Source of the DNA: JBFWUM01 sp050247255
Lineage (GTDB): Bacteria; Acidobacteriota; Vicinamibacteria; Vicinamibacterales; UBA2999
Assembly (NCBI GenBank): GCA_050247255.1
Contig: JBFWUM010000019.1
Span: 10,716-74,715, forward strand
Direction: 5' to 3'
DNA length: 64,000 nucleotides
The first letter of the stretch is position 1; every line of letters begins with the position of its first letter. Under the pieces are notes generated by a model. That model had not been told where the DNA came from and did not search any database. It was given only the letters and a program-made list of their open reading frames with translations. Below are positions 56,158 to 64,000 of this stretch, in pieces. A program made the translations under genes and the position numbers.

Positions 56158-56899
56158 AGAACGTAATGAACGCCTTCTCCAGCCGCTCGCGCGCCTTCAT
56201 CGTCCGCGCGAGGACGTCCACCGGGTCGCCGCTCGGCGCGTACTCGAAGATCAGCGCGCCGTCGTAGCCGACCTTCTGGATCTCCATCATCGCCTCGTCC
56301 CACGGGATGCGCCCGGCGTACGGCACGAGCCGATCGTCCTGCCGTCCGCGGTTGTCGTGCACGTGGGTGGTGACGATGTGGCCCGACGCCGCCTCGAGGG
56401 CGTCGCTGACGTCACCGGTGAGGTTGGCGTGGCCGAAGTCGAAGCAGAGGCCGACGTCCGGCGCCTCCGCCTCCTCGTCCTCGTGCATCGCGACCAGCGC
56501 CGCGACCGTGTCGTCGCGGCCGCTGCGCGCCTCGACCGCCACCGTCAGGCCGGCGGCCGCCGCCTGCGCGGCAAGGGCGTGCAGCCTCTTCTCGCTGTGC
56601 GAGGCGGGACGGTGGACGATCAGCGTCGTGTAGGGGATGCGTGAGGCCAGCGCAATCGCCGGCGTCACCGCAGCGGGCGTAGTGTCCGGCGCGTGCACCG
56701 CGTGCAGCCGCAGGCGCGTATCGGCAAGCCACTCGGCCAGGTCCGCTACCGCCGCGTCGCTGCCCAGATCGACATGCCCCGGGGACGCGAACAGTTCGAT
56801 GGCGTCGAAGCCGTGCGCGGCGATGTGCACCAGGTGGTCGCGCGTCAGCGGGGCGTCGCGGAACAGGCGGGTGGAGATGCCGAACGAGCGGTCGCTCAA
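56156..56899 (-). CDS. Sugar phosphate isomerase/epimerase-like TIM-barrel protein
   Basis: 247 aa from TTG 56899, four bases after amgK. The xylose-isomerase-like (AP endonuclease 2) barrel is recognisable: GFDAIELFAS, VAVEAR, the metal-ligand region VGLCFDFGHANLTG, HIVTTHVHDNRGRQDDRLVPYAGRIPWDEAM and a final Glu in GALIFEYAPSGDP. Substrate unknown; the link to the amgK-murU operon suggests a sugar or cyclitol, but that is inference. Confidence 0.85.
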   Translation of the reverse strand: MSDRSFGISTRLFRDAPLTRDHLVHIAAHGFDAIELFASPGHVDLGSDAAVADLAEWLADTRLRLHAVHAPDTTPAAVTPAIALASRIPYTTLIVHRPASHSEKRLHALAAQAAAAGLTVAVEARSGRDDTVAALVAMHEDEEAEAPDVGLCFDFGHANLTGDVSDALEAASGHIVTTHVHDNRGRQDDRLVPYAGRIPWDEAMMEIQKVGYDGALIFEYAPSGDPVDVLARTMKARERLEKAFITF

Positions 56900-56903
56900 G
56901 CCG

Positions 56904-58240
56904 CTATTTTAGCTCCTCGACGAACTCCGCCAGCAGCGTCTGCAGCCGGCCGAATCGCGGGTAGCGCGACAGCTGGTCGCGCGCATAGCTGAGCGTGCGC
57001 GGGATGTACTGGATGTAGACCGGGTTGCCGCGCGAGGTCGTTTGGAAACCGAACGTGCCGAGCGCCTTCAGGTTCCGCTGCAGCGCCATCAGGTCGAACC
57101 GCCGCCGGAACTCTTCCGGCTCAAGCCGGAAGCCACCGTCGTCCGTGGCGTCCGCCCGTCCGTCGTCCGTGGCTTCCGCCTGTCCGTCGTCCGTGGCTTC
57201 CGCCTTCAGGCGGAAGGCCCGCTTCAGCGCCAGGAAATACGCAATCAGCTCCTCGACCTGCGTTTCGGTGAAGTCGACGTACGAATNNNNNNNNNNNNNN
57301 NNNNNNNNNNNNNNNNNNNNNNNNNNNNNNNNNNNNNNNNNNNNNNNNNNNNNNNNNNNNNNNNNNNNNNNNNNNNNNNNNNNNNNCCGTCGTCCGTGGC
57401 TTCCGCCTGTCCGTCGTCCGTGGCTTCCGCCTTCAGGCGGAAGGCCCGCTTCAGCGCCAGGAAATACGCAATCAGCTCCTCGACCTGCGTTTCGGTGAAG
57501 TCGACGTACGAATCGCGCAGCAGCGACACCAGGTCGTAGGTGTCCGGTCCCATCCGCGCATCCTGGAAGTCGATGATGTGCAGGTTTCCCTGGTGGTACA
57601 TCAGGTTGCGGCTGTGGTAGTCGCGGTGGCACAGCACGCGCGGCTCCGCGGCCAGCTCCTCGGCAATCGCCGCGAACTCGGCGTCGAGCGCCTCGCGCAC
57701 CGCCGCCGTCAGCGCCGCCCCGCGGTACGCCTCGAGGAAGTGCTTCACGAAGAATTGCAGCTCCCACGACAGCTTCTCGACATCGAAGGCCATGCCGTAG
57801 GGGACGAACGCGGGCGCGGCCAGTTCGGCGCCGCGCCGCTGCAGCGTGTCGATGAAGCTCACGGCCTGCCGGTAGAGGGCCGCGTGCTCGGCGGCGCTCG
57901 CCGCGCCAAGGTGCGCCTGCAGCGTCACATCGCCGAGGTCCTGCAGGGCGATGATGCCGAGCGCGTCGGAGTGCCCGAGCACCGCCGGCACCGGCAGCGG
58001 CATCGCCGCCAGCAGCCGCGCCACGTTGGCGAAGGGCAGGCTGTCGAAGTCGATCGGCCCCGGATGCACCGCCAGCACCCGGGAGTCCTCATCCCGCAGC
58101 AGCAGCCGGAAATACCGCCGGTCCGATGCATCGCCGGTGAGCGGCACCACGCGCGCGCCCCGGCCCGCCAGGCCCGACTCGTCGAGAAACCGATCGATGC
58201 GGGCGCGGACGTCGCCGGCCGCCGTTCGTCGCTCCGTCAC
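56904..58240 (-). CDS. amgK: Sugar kinase of the AmgK type, split by an assembly gap
   Basis: Phosphotransferase-fold kinase; AmgK enzymes phosphorylate N-acetylmuramate/N-acetylglucosamine at C1 for MurU. Removing 57287-57513 (100 N plus duplicated 127 bp) restores one frame of 369 aa. Kinase motifs: HRDYHSRNLMYH (catalytic loop) and HIIDFQDARMGPDTYDLVSLLRDSY. After the core, AFRLKAEATDDG, QAEATDDG, RADATDDG, GFRLEPEEF is an in-frame insertion made of two dispersed palindromes and 24-bp tandem units (57114-57215). The GTG start overlaps murU. Confidence 0.85.
57114..57215. repeat. Palindromes plus 24-bp tandem units inside amgK
   Basis: TTCCGGCTCAAGCCGGAA (57114-57131) and TTCCGCCTTCAGGCGGAA (57198-57215) bracket tandem units containing TCCGTGGCTTCCGCCTGTCCG. 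The DNA is translated in frame as (Q/R)A(E/D)ATDDG units. The assembly broke here, giving the gap at 57287. Confidence 0.9.
57287..57386. other. Assembly gap (100 N) with duplicated 127-bp flanks
   Basis: Bases 57160-57286 recur exactly at 57387-57513. Collapsing the duplicate restores amgK, as for the gap in pilD. The number of 24-bp units in the real chromosome is therefore uncertain. Confidence 0.95.
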
Positions 58241-59145
58241 ACTGCGCTCACTGCGAGGTCGCCGATCCGTTTTTCACCAGGGGCGAGCACGCCATCGGCG
58301 CGGCGCAGGATGACGCCGTGCCACGAGGTGTCCGCCGGCACGTGCACGCCATCGGTGACGATGCATTCGCGCAGCATGGCCCCTGCTCCAATCAGCACAT
58401 CGTCCCACAGGATGCTGCGCTCGACGCCCGCGCGCGGCGGGTCGTCGCCCCCAAGACGGAGCGCGGTCTCGAGGTAGTCGGCCGGCGTGCCGATGTCCAT
58501 GAAGCTCGCGCTGGTCAGGAAGCCGCGGACCGATCCCGGCCGCGCGGCCATCAGCGCAGGGTAGAGCGCCCTGAACGTTTCGTGCGGCGTGTTGTCGGGG
58601 AGCGAGGCGAAGACCTCCGCCGCGGCGGCCTGGAACCCGATGAAGTGATACGAGCGTTCGGCGGAGCCGCGCCGGGCGAACCCGGTGACTGCGCCGCTGC
58701 CGTCCACCGTGACGCCGCCGTACTTCTGCGGCTCGGTGTTCGGGATGAGCGCCAGGGTCACCAGCGCACCGGTGCGCTCATGTTCGCGCAGCAGCGCCGG
58801 CACGTCGACGTCGGTCAGCGTATCGCCGTTGACGATCAGGAACGTCGGCCCGAGCAGGGAGAGGGCGTGGCGGGGGCCGCCGGCCGAGCCGAGCACCACC
58901 GGCCCTTCCCACGAGTAGCGGACGCGCATGCCGATGTCTGATCCGTCGCCGAGCCGCGAGGTCAGGGTGGCGGGGAGGTGGTGCAGGTTGAGCACGGCGT
59001 CGGTCACGCCGGCGGCGCGCAGGCCCCGCAGGATGCGGCGGGCGAGCGGCTCGCTGCCGACCGGCAGCGCCGCCTTGGCACGGACGTATGAGAGCGGGCG
59101 CAGCCGGGTTGCGAGGCCCGCGGTCAGGACCAGCGCCGGAATCAC
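58237..59145 (-). CDS. murU: Nucleotidyltransferase of the MurU type
   Basis: 302 aa from GTG 59145. The nucleotidyltransferase fold starts with PALVLTAGLATRLRPLSYVRAKAALPVG (GxGxRL-like nucleotide loop) and has the metal Asp in LIVNGDTLTDVD and the second metal region FMDIGTPADYLE. A C-terminal extension of hexapeptide-like beta turns follows. With the adjacent AmgK it would convert N-acetylmuramate-1-phosphate to UDP-MurNAc, bypassing de novo synthesis; a sugar-1-phosphate guanylyltransferase is the alternative. Confidence 0.82.
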   Translation of the reverse strand: MIPALVLTAGLATRLRPLSYVRAKAALPVGSEPLARRILRGLRAAGVTDAVLNLHHLPATLTSRLGDGSDIGMRVRYSWEGPVVLGSAGGPRHALSLLGPTFLIVNGDTLTDVDVPALLREHERTGALVTLALIPNTEPQKYGGVTVDGSGAVTGFARRGSAERSYHFIGFQAAAAEVFASLPDNTPHETFRALYPALMAARPGSVRGFLTSASFMDIGTPADYLETALRLGGDDPPRAGVERSILWDDVLIGAGAMLRECIVTDGVHVPADTSWHGVILRRADGVLAPGEKRIGDLAVSAV

Positions 59146-59684
59146 TCGAAGGTCATGTGCTGCACGGCCAGCCCCATCGCGTCGCGGTGCTTCACGAACA
59201 GCGTCCGGTACGAATCGACGATGAAGTCATCCGGGGACCGCCCGAGGGCCGCCGTGAACGCCAGGATGCCGTGCTCGCCTCCTTCGACCTCGACGAACGT
59301 CCCGACCGGCGTCTCATCGAGGGCGATCGTCACCTCTTCAGCGGCGTACTCCTCGCGGTACTTCTCGTAGCGGAACCACACGTGCAGGCCGAGCGCCTCG
59401 AAGACGTGCAGCAGCACCTCGCCGTCGCCGACGACCGTCTCGTGCTCTTCGCGCACCTTCATCGTGCCCGGCTGGACCGGGCCCTTCAACGTCAGCAGGC
59501 TCTTGCCGGCTTCGGTGCGGATGCGGAGCGCGCAGCCGCGGCGCCGCAGCGTTTCGTCGTCGGTGTCGAGGAGGGCGTCTTCCTGGAGGCGCCGGCAGCG
59601 GAGGGGGGCCGCCCCGGCGGCGAGGATGGCGGTCCTCGCCGACTCGGGGCTGTCGAACCGGAGCTTGATTTCGCGTTCGACCAT
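59142..59684 (-). CDS. CYTH-domain protein (class IV adenylate cyclase-like)
   Basis: 180 aa. The CYTH signature ExExK is at the start (MVEREIKLRF). Further beta-barrel residues: LRIRTEAGKSLLTLKGP (basic substrate ligands), VREEHETVVGD, RYEKYREEY and a late acidic GTFVEVEGGE. The family hydrolyses or cyclises triphosphates; the CyaB/thiamine-triphosphatase-like group cannot be narrowed here. It overlaps murU by GTGA, so it belongs to the amgK-murU transcription unit. Confidence 0.88.
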   Translation of the reverse strand: MVEREIKLRFDSPESARTAILAAGAAPLRCRRLQEDALLDTDDETLRRRGCALRIRTEAGKSLLTLKGPVQPGTMKVREEHETVVGDGEVLLHVFEALGLHVWFRYEKYREEYAAEEVTIALDETPVGTFVEVEGGEHGILAFTAALGRSPDDFIVDSYRTLFVKHRDAMGLAVQHMTFE

Positions 59685-59714
59685 GCGGACGGAGGATTCT
59701 ACTCCTTCGCCGCG

Positions 59715-61259
59715 CTAGTCCTTGGTCACCGTCACGAACGTCTCCTGCCCGTTGCGGACGACGCGCAGGAATGCCGTGCCGCCGGCCGGCACCTGGGCGA
59801 GCGCCTGCTGCGCCTGCGTGGCAGAGGTGATCTCGGTCCGGCCGACCCGCACGATCACGTCGCGCGGCCGCAGCCCGGCGCGTTCGGCTGGGCTGTCGGG
59901 GTCGACCGCCATGATCACCGCCCCCTGCATCCCGTCGTCGAGGCGCAGCTGGCGCGCGATCTGCGGCGTCAGGTTGCCCAGGGTGATGCCGATGGCGGCG
60001 CTCGTCTCCTGCGGATCCCGGCCGCCGTTGTCGTTGCTGGCGGTCTGCGTTTCGGCTTCGAGGTCGAGCTCCTCGATGGTCACGTTCATCGTCCGCTCGG
60101 CGCGGTCGCGCATGACGCGCAGCGGCACGGTGCTCCCCGGCCTGGTGGCCGTGACCGCCGCCTGCAGGTCATCGCTGCGGCGGACGTCCTGGCCGTTGAA
60201 GGAGAGGATCACGTCGCCCGGCTCGAGCCCGGCGCGGTCGGCTGGGCCGTTGGGGCTGATGTTCATGACCACGGCGCCGTTGCGATTACGCAGGCCGAAC
60301 TCGTCGACCTCTTCCGCGGCGACGGCGCGAATCGACACGCCGATACGGCCGCGCGTCACCTTGCCGGTGCGCAGCTGCGGCAGCAGGTCGAGCACGGCAT
60401 TGATCGGCATGGCGAAGCCGATGCCGATGTTCCCCTGCTGGCGCGAGTCGGTGTAGATCGCGGTGTTCATCCCGATCACCTCGCCGCGGATGTTCAGCAG
60501 CGGGCCGCCGGAGTTGCCGGGGTTGATCGCGGCATCGGTCTGGATGACGTCGGCGCGGCGCCCCTCGGCGACCGGCAGGCCGCTCGGGCGGTCGGCGCTG
60601 ATCACGCCGACGCTCACCGTGTGGGCCAGGCCGAACGGGTTGCCGATGGCCATCACCCAGTCACCCGGCTGCATCTGCGCCGAGTCGCCGAACTTCACCT
60701 CGGGCAGCTCGTGGTCCGGTTTCTCGGTCAGCTCGATCAGCGCGCTGTCGGTGAGCGGGTCGCGGCCGACGACGCGCGCCTCGTATTCCTGGCCATCGTC
60801 TTCGCCATAGAGCGACACCGCGATCTTGGTGGCCCCCTCGACGACGTGGTTGTTGGTCAGGATGAAGCCCGCCTTGTCGATGATGAAGCCGGTGCCGGCC
60901 GCCTGCACGACCTGCTCGCGGGGCTGCTGCCGCGGCTCGGCGCCGCCGCCGCCGCCGAAGAAGCGTTCGAACAGGTCGTCGCCGCCGCCGGGGCCGCCGA
61001 AGAACTCGGTGAGGTCCTGCGCGCGCTGCCGCGACTCGGTGCGGATGTTGACGACGGTCGGCGACACCGCCTTGGCGATGTCGCGGAAGGTGGTGGCGGT
61101 CAGCGGCCCGGTAATCGGCGCGCTGTTGCGCGACACCGCCACCGACTGCGCCGCCGATTCCGGCGAGAGCCCCAGGCGGGAGGCAATCACCATTCCGACC
61201 GCGAGCGACGCGATGGCAATGAGCAGCGCATAGAAGACGGCAGTTTTGCGGTTCGACAT
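59715..61259 (-). CDS. DegP/HtrA-type periplasmic serine protease
   Basis: 514 aa with an N-terminal signal anchor (AVFYALLIAIASLAVGMVIASRLG). The trypsin-like domain has the triad His in LTNNHVVEGA, Asp in DPLTDSALIEL and Ser in GNSGGPLLN. A Gly-rich loop (FFGGPGGGDDLFERFFGGGGG) lies where DegP has its LA loop. Two PDZ domains follow (about residues 290-375 and 410-505). It degrades or refolds damaged envelope proteins. Upstream (61277-61320) is a tandem GTCCGGCT repeat that would fall in its leader. Confidence 0.94.
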   Translation of the reverse strand: MSNRKTAVFYALLIAIASLAVGMVIASRLGLSPESAAQSVAVSRNSAPITGPLTATTFRDIAKAVSPTVVNIRTESRQRAQDLTEFFGGPGGGDDLFERFFGGGGGAEPRQQPREQVVQAAGTGFIIDKAGFILTNNHVVEGATKIAVSLYGEDDGQEYEARVVGRDPLTDSALIELTEKPDHELPEVKFGDSAQMQPGDWVMAIGNPFGLAHTVSVGVISADRPSGLPVAEGRRADVIQTDAAINPGNSGGPLLNIRGEVIGMNTAIYTDSRQQGNIGIGFAMPINAVLDLLPQLRTGKVTRGRIGVSIRAVAAEEVDEFGLRNRNGAVVMNISPNGPADRAGLEPGDVILSFNGQDVRRSDDLQAAVTATRPGSTVPLRVMRDRAERTMNVTIEELDLEAETQTASNDNGGRDPQETSAAIGITLGNLTPQIARQLRLDDGMQGAVIMAVDPDSPAERAGLRPRDVIVRVGRTEITSATQAQQALAQVPAGGTAFLRVVRNGQETFVTVTKD

Positions 61260-61276
61260 TTGGATCCAGTCCTCAC

Positions 61277-61320
61277 GTCCGGCTGAAGCCGGACACTTCG
61301 TACCTACCGGCTGACGCCGG
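61277..61320. repeat. Tandem GTCCGGCT-family palindromes between M24 and HtrA genes
   Basis: GTCCGGCTGAAGCCGGAC (61277-61294) and CCGGCTGACGCCGG (61307-61320), each followed by ACT(T/A)CGT then CCTACC, make a 30-bp tandem repeat. The reverse complement ends in ACGTAGTGTCCGG, the same junction as at the RluA gene stop. Confidence 0.85.
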
Positions 61321-61323
61321 ACA

Positions 61324-62511
61324 CTACGTTCCTACCAGTCTGACGATCTCGGTCTGCCGCGGGCCGGTGACGGTGGCGTCCCGATCCCCGCGATACATGT
61401 TGATCTCCGTCCTCACGCCGAACCCGGGGAAATACAGCCCCGGCTCGATCGTAAACCCGGCGCCCGGCAGCAGGCGGCGCTCATCGTGGGTCTCGTAATC
61501 GTCGAGGTGGACCCCGTTGCCGTGGACCGCCTCCCCGAGGCTGTGCCCCGTCCGGTGCAGGATGTACTCGCCGAAGCCGGACTGCTGCAGCACCTGCCGG
61601 GCTGCCTGGTCGACCTCCCAGCCGCGGAGATCGCGTCCCGTCCGCGCCGCATCCTCGACCAGCGCAATGGCCGCATCGCGGGCGTCGGCGATCGCCTGGA
61701 ACGCCCTCGCCGGCTCGGCCGCCACCAATGCGCCCGTAAAGCCGACCCAGGTGATGTCAGCAAAGACGGCGCCCTGCGCCCGCTGCTTCCCCCATAGGTC
61801 GAGCAGCAGCACCTCATCTTTGACGATGGGGCGGCTCTCGGCGGCCGTCGGCAGGTAGTGCGGGTTGCCGGCGCTGGGGCCGATGGCGACCACCGGAGCC
61901 GAATCGCTCACCAGCCCTTCCTCTTCGAACCAGCCGACCATCTGCTGCTGCAACTGGTACTCGGTCAACGGCTGGCCGTCCTTGAGGGCCTTCGCCGTCG
62001 CCGCGAACGCGCGATCTTTGATCCGATAGAGCGCCTCCGACGCCGCCCGATGGCTCGCCAGCTGGCTGGCGGTCCACGAGGCCTCGAAGCGCTGGACCAG
62101 ATCGCCCGACGATACGATTTCCACGCCGCGCGCCCGCACCGCCTCGGCGGTCCCGGCATCGACGCGCGACAGATAGGGGATCGCGCCGTTCGGCGAGTAC
62201 TCCATCGCGACCCGCCGCAGCCCCTTCAAGAGACGCGTCAACCCGGCATCGAGCTGTTCGCGGCCGGCGTAGACGGCTTTCTGGCCCGGCAGCGCGTCGA
62301 GATTGTGCCGCTCGATCGCGTGCACCAGGCCGCGCGGCTCGCCGGTGGCCGGCACCAGGTAATACCACCGCCGCGTCGTCATGTGGCCGCCGCCGGTCAG
62401 GCCGGCCAGCCGCGATGCGATGGGGTTCGAGCCGTGAAAGTCGTAGAGCAGCCAGCCGTCGAGGCCGTCCTCCCGGAGGGTGGCCTGGATGGCGGCAACG
62501 TCGAGCGCCAT
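61324..62511 (-). CDS. M24-family metallopeptidase (Xaa-Pro aminopeptidase-like)
   Basis: 395 aa. An N-terminal creatinase-like domain (about residues 1-150) precedes the pitta-bread peptidase domain. The five metal ligands are visible: Asp in VLLLDLWG, Asp in VFADITWVGF, His in LHRTGHSLGEAVHG, Glu in FTIEPGLYF and Glu in VRTEINMY. It probably trims N-terminal residues before Pro; cytoplasmic, no signal peptide. It is divergent from the VWFA gene with a 98-bp spacer. Confidence 0.9.
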   Translation of the reverse strand: MALDVAAIQATLREDGLDGWLLYDFHGSNPIASRLAGLTGGGHMTTRRWYYLVPATGEPRGLVHAIERHNLDALPGQKAVYAGREQLDAGLTRLLKGLRRVAMEYSPNGAIPYLSRVDAGTAEAVRARGVEIVSSGDLVQRFEASWTASQLASHRAASEALYRIKDRAFAATAKALKDGQPLTEYQLQQQMVGWFEEEGLVSDSAPVVAIGPSAGNPHYLPTAAESRPIVKDEVLLLDLWGKQRAQGAVFADITWVGFTGALVAAEPARAFQAIADARDAAIALVEDAARTGRDLRGWEVDQAARQVLQQSGFGEYILHRTGHSLGEAVHGNGVHLDDYETHDERRLLPGAGFTIEPGLYFPGFGVRTEINMYRGDRDATVTGPRQTEIVRLVGT

Positions 62512-62609
62512 GCCGTCAGTATATGTAATGACGCTGGCACCCCGGCCAAAGTTGGTGGATGCTATAGGAGCCGTAAGTCCTGAATGTTAAGAGTGTTAAA
62601 GGAATGCTC

Positions 62610-64000
62610 ATGACGCGTCGTGTTCTGTCCGCCGCCGCGCTGTGCGCGGTCCTCGCCGCCTCGCTGACGGCACAGCAGGCGCCGCCGCCCAGCCAGCAGA
62701 CTCCGCCGCCGGTGTTCCGGGTCGAGGTCAACTACGTCGAGGTCGATGCCATCGTCACCGACGCCCAGGGGCGCGTCGTCACCGACCTCACGGCCGACGA
62801 CTTCGAGCTGATCGAGGACCGGACGCCGCAGACGATCAGCGCGTTCTCGTACGTGAACCTCCCCATCGACCAGCCGGAGCGGCCGCTGTTCGCCAGCGCG
62901 CCCGTCGAGCCCGACGTCCAGACGAACGAGTTCGGCGAAGGTCGCATCTACATGATCGTCGTCGACACGCTGCACATCGCGCCGGCCAATGCCATCAAGG
63001 TCCGCAACGCGGCGCGGCAATTCATCGAGCGCAGCTTCGGCGTCAACGATGTGGCCGCGGTGGTCTTCAGCGGCCGCCAGGCGAAGGACACGCAGGACTT
63101 CACCAACAACAAGCGGCTGCTGCTCGAGGCGATCGATAAGACGATCGGCGCCAAGCCGGTGAGTTCGACGGTGGCACGCATGCAGGAACTGCAGGCCCGC
63201 CCGGGGCGTGAGCCCGGAGGCGGCCCGATTGCCGATCCCTACGAGTTCGAGCGCGCGCTCAACGCCCGCAATTCGATGGATCGCCTGCGGGTGCTCTCCG
63301 AGTTCATGGCCAACGTCCGCGGCCGCCGCAAGGCGATGCTGCTGATCAGCGAAGGCGTCGAGTACCAGATGGGGGACATCCTCGCGAGCAACCCGGCGTC
63401 CGGTGTGCTCGAGTCGGTGCGCGACGCCATCGGCGCGGCGACACGCGCGAACGTGGCCATCTATGGCATCGACCCGCGCGGCCTGACCGACCCGGGCACC
63501 GACCTGAACGGCTTCAGCTTCAACCCGGCAGCCGACGACCCGACGCTGGGGAACCTCGGTATCCGCAGCGCGATCGAGGAATCCCGCGTCGCGCAGGACA
63601 GCCTGCGGCAGCTGTCGGACGAGACCGGCGGCTTTGCCGTGCTGAACCAGAACGACTTCGCGTCGGCGTTCCAGCGCATCGTGGCCGATAACAGCAGCTA
63701 CTACGTGCTCGGCTACTACCCGACCAACGAGCGGCGCGACGGCCGCTTCCGTAACATCACGGTGCGGGTGAAGCGCCCGGGCCTGACCGTGCGCGCGCGC
63801 CGCGGCTACCTGGCGCCGCGCGGCCGCGCCCCTGAGGCACCGACAGCCGCGCCCGGCGCGAACCCACTGACCGTGGCCGCCACCGAAGCGCTCTCGAGCC
63901 CGCTGCCGATCGCCGGCATCCCGATGCGCATTGCCGTGGCGCCGTTCCGCGGCGAAGCGCCGAACGCCAACCTGCCGATCGCGCTGGAACTCGGCGTCGA
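62610..64000 (+). CDS. Acidobacterial VWFA-domain secreted protein (partial)
   Basis: At least 463 aa; the gene runs off the window. ATG 62610 is preferred over 62604 because AAGGA lies 6 nt upstream. The signal peptide MTRRVLSAAALCAVLAASLTAQ is followed by FRVEVNYVEVDAIVTDAQGRVVTDLTADDFELIEDR, the characteristic opening of the VWFA-related acidobacterial family (TIGR03436). A VWA domain with IYMIVVDTLH comes next, then SYYVLGYYPTNERRDGRFRNITVRVKRPGLTVRARRGYLAP. Function unknown; members are abundant in acidobacterial genomes, so it also serves as a lineage marker. Confidence 0.9.
   Translation, partial: MTRRVLSAAALCAVLAASLTAQQAPPPSQQTPPPVFRVEVNYVEVDAIVTDAQGRVVTDLTADDFELIEDRTPQTISAFSYVNLPIDQPERPLFASAPVEPDVQTNEFGEGRIYMIVVDTLHIAPANAIKVRNAARQFIERSFGVNDVAAVVFSGRQAKDTQDFTNNKRLLLEAIDKTIGAKPVSSTVARMQELQARPGREPGGGPIADPYEFERALNARNSMDRLRVLSEFMANVRGRRKAMLLISEGVEYQMGDILASNPASGVLESVRDAIGAATRANVAIYGIDPRGLTDPGTDLNGFSFNPAADDPTLGNLGIRSAIEESRVAQDSLRQLSDETGGFAVLNQNDFASAFQRIVADNSSYYVLGYYPTNERRDGRFRNITVRVKRPGLTVRARRGYLAPRGRAPEAPTAAPGANPLTVAATEALSSPLPIAGIPMRIAVAPFRGEAPNANLPIALELGV

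Overview
The window reads as a piece of an Acidobacteriota chromosome from a metagenome assembly. The evidence is the very high GC content with dense, mostly overlapping genes, frequent GTG and TTG starts, and a secreted VWFA protein at the right end that looks like the acidobacterial VWFA-related family (TIGR03436). Placement in class Vicinamibacteria is an inference from gene content and repeat style, not shown directly. Three runs of exactly 100 N interrupt it. Each is flanked by an exact 127-bp direct duplication, so these are scaffolding joins of overlapping contigs. Two of them split genes (pilD, amgK) that are intact once the duplicate is collapsed.

Layout: (1) 1-25.9 kb is a type IV pilus region. 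It holds the motor and platform genes pilB-pilT-pilC, the regulators pilS-pilR, two major-type pilins, a VKOR-DsbA disulfide protein, an ABC exporter pair, a TPR protein, the prepilin peptidase pilD and a second histidine kinase. A near-consensus sigma-54 promoter then precedes the minor-pilin operon (fimT, pilV, pilW, pilX, pilY1, TPR, secreted coiled-coil protein, second pilW/pilX pair), which is followed by a second NtrC-type regulator. (2) 25.9-34 kb: aroB, nadB, proS, a HEAT-like protein, tatC, tatA and an S41 C-terminal processing protease. (3) 34.4-43.5 kb: smc, a DUF4097 lipoprotein, an M48 protease, an RluA-family pseudouridine synthase, a foreign-looking DUF3800 gene between two inverted 190-bp elements, a cold-shock protein and a cupredoxin. 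(4) 43.5-53.2 kb (minus strand): the translation/RNA cluster rimP-nusA-infB-rbfA-nrnA-truB-rpsO-pnp. (5) 53.3-64 kb: rimO, asnS, a sugar-isomerase-like TIM barrel, the AmgK/MurU cell-wall-sugar recycling pair, a CYTH protein, HtrA/DegP, an M24 peptidase and the VWFA protein, cut by the window edge.

The housekeeping content is ordinary; the unusual signal is the repeat load, of three kinds. First, many gene junctions carry a private heptamer (once octamer) array, often followed by the complementary array so the two halves form a long hairpin; the unit sequence differs per locus while the period stays at 7. These arrays run into the termini of aroB, nrnA and the HEAT-like gene. Second, short dispersed palindromes (core GCGGAACT-NN-AGTTCCGC plus AGCTACG, and GTCCGGCT-NN-AGCCGGAC with relatives) lie between genes and also in frame inside conserved genes: smc (twice), rimO, amgK, pilD, pilX and the cupredoxin. 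This recalls Rickettsia palindromic elements. Third, two 190-bp elements with 24-bp terminal inverted repeats face each other around a lower-GC DUF3800 gene. No transposase, RAYT, integrase, CRISPR array, tRNA or rRNA gene was found.
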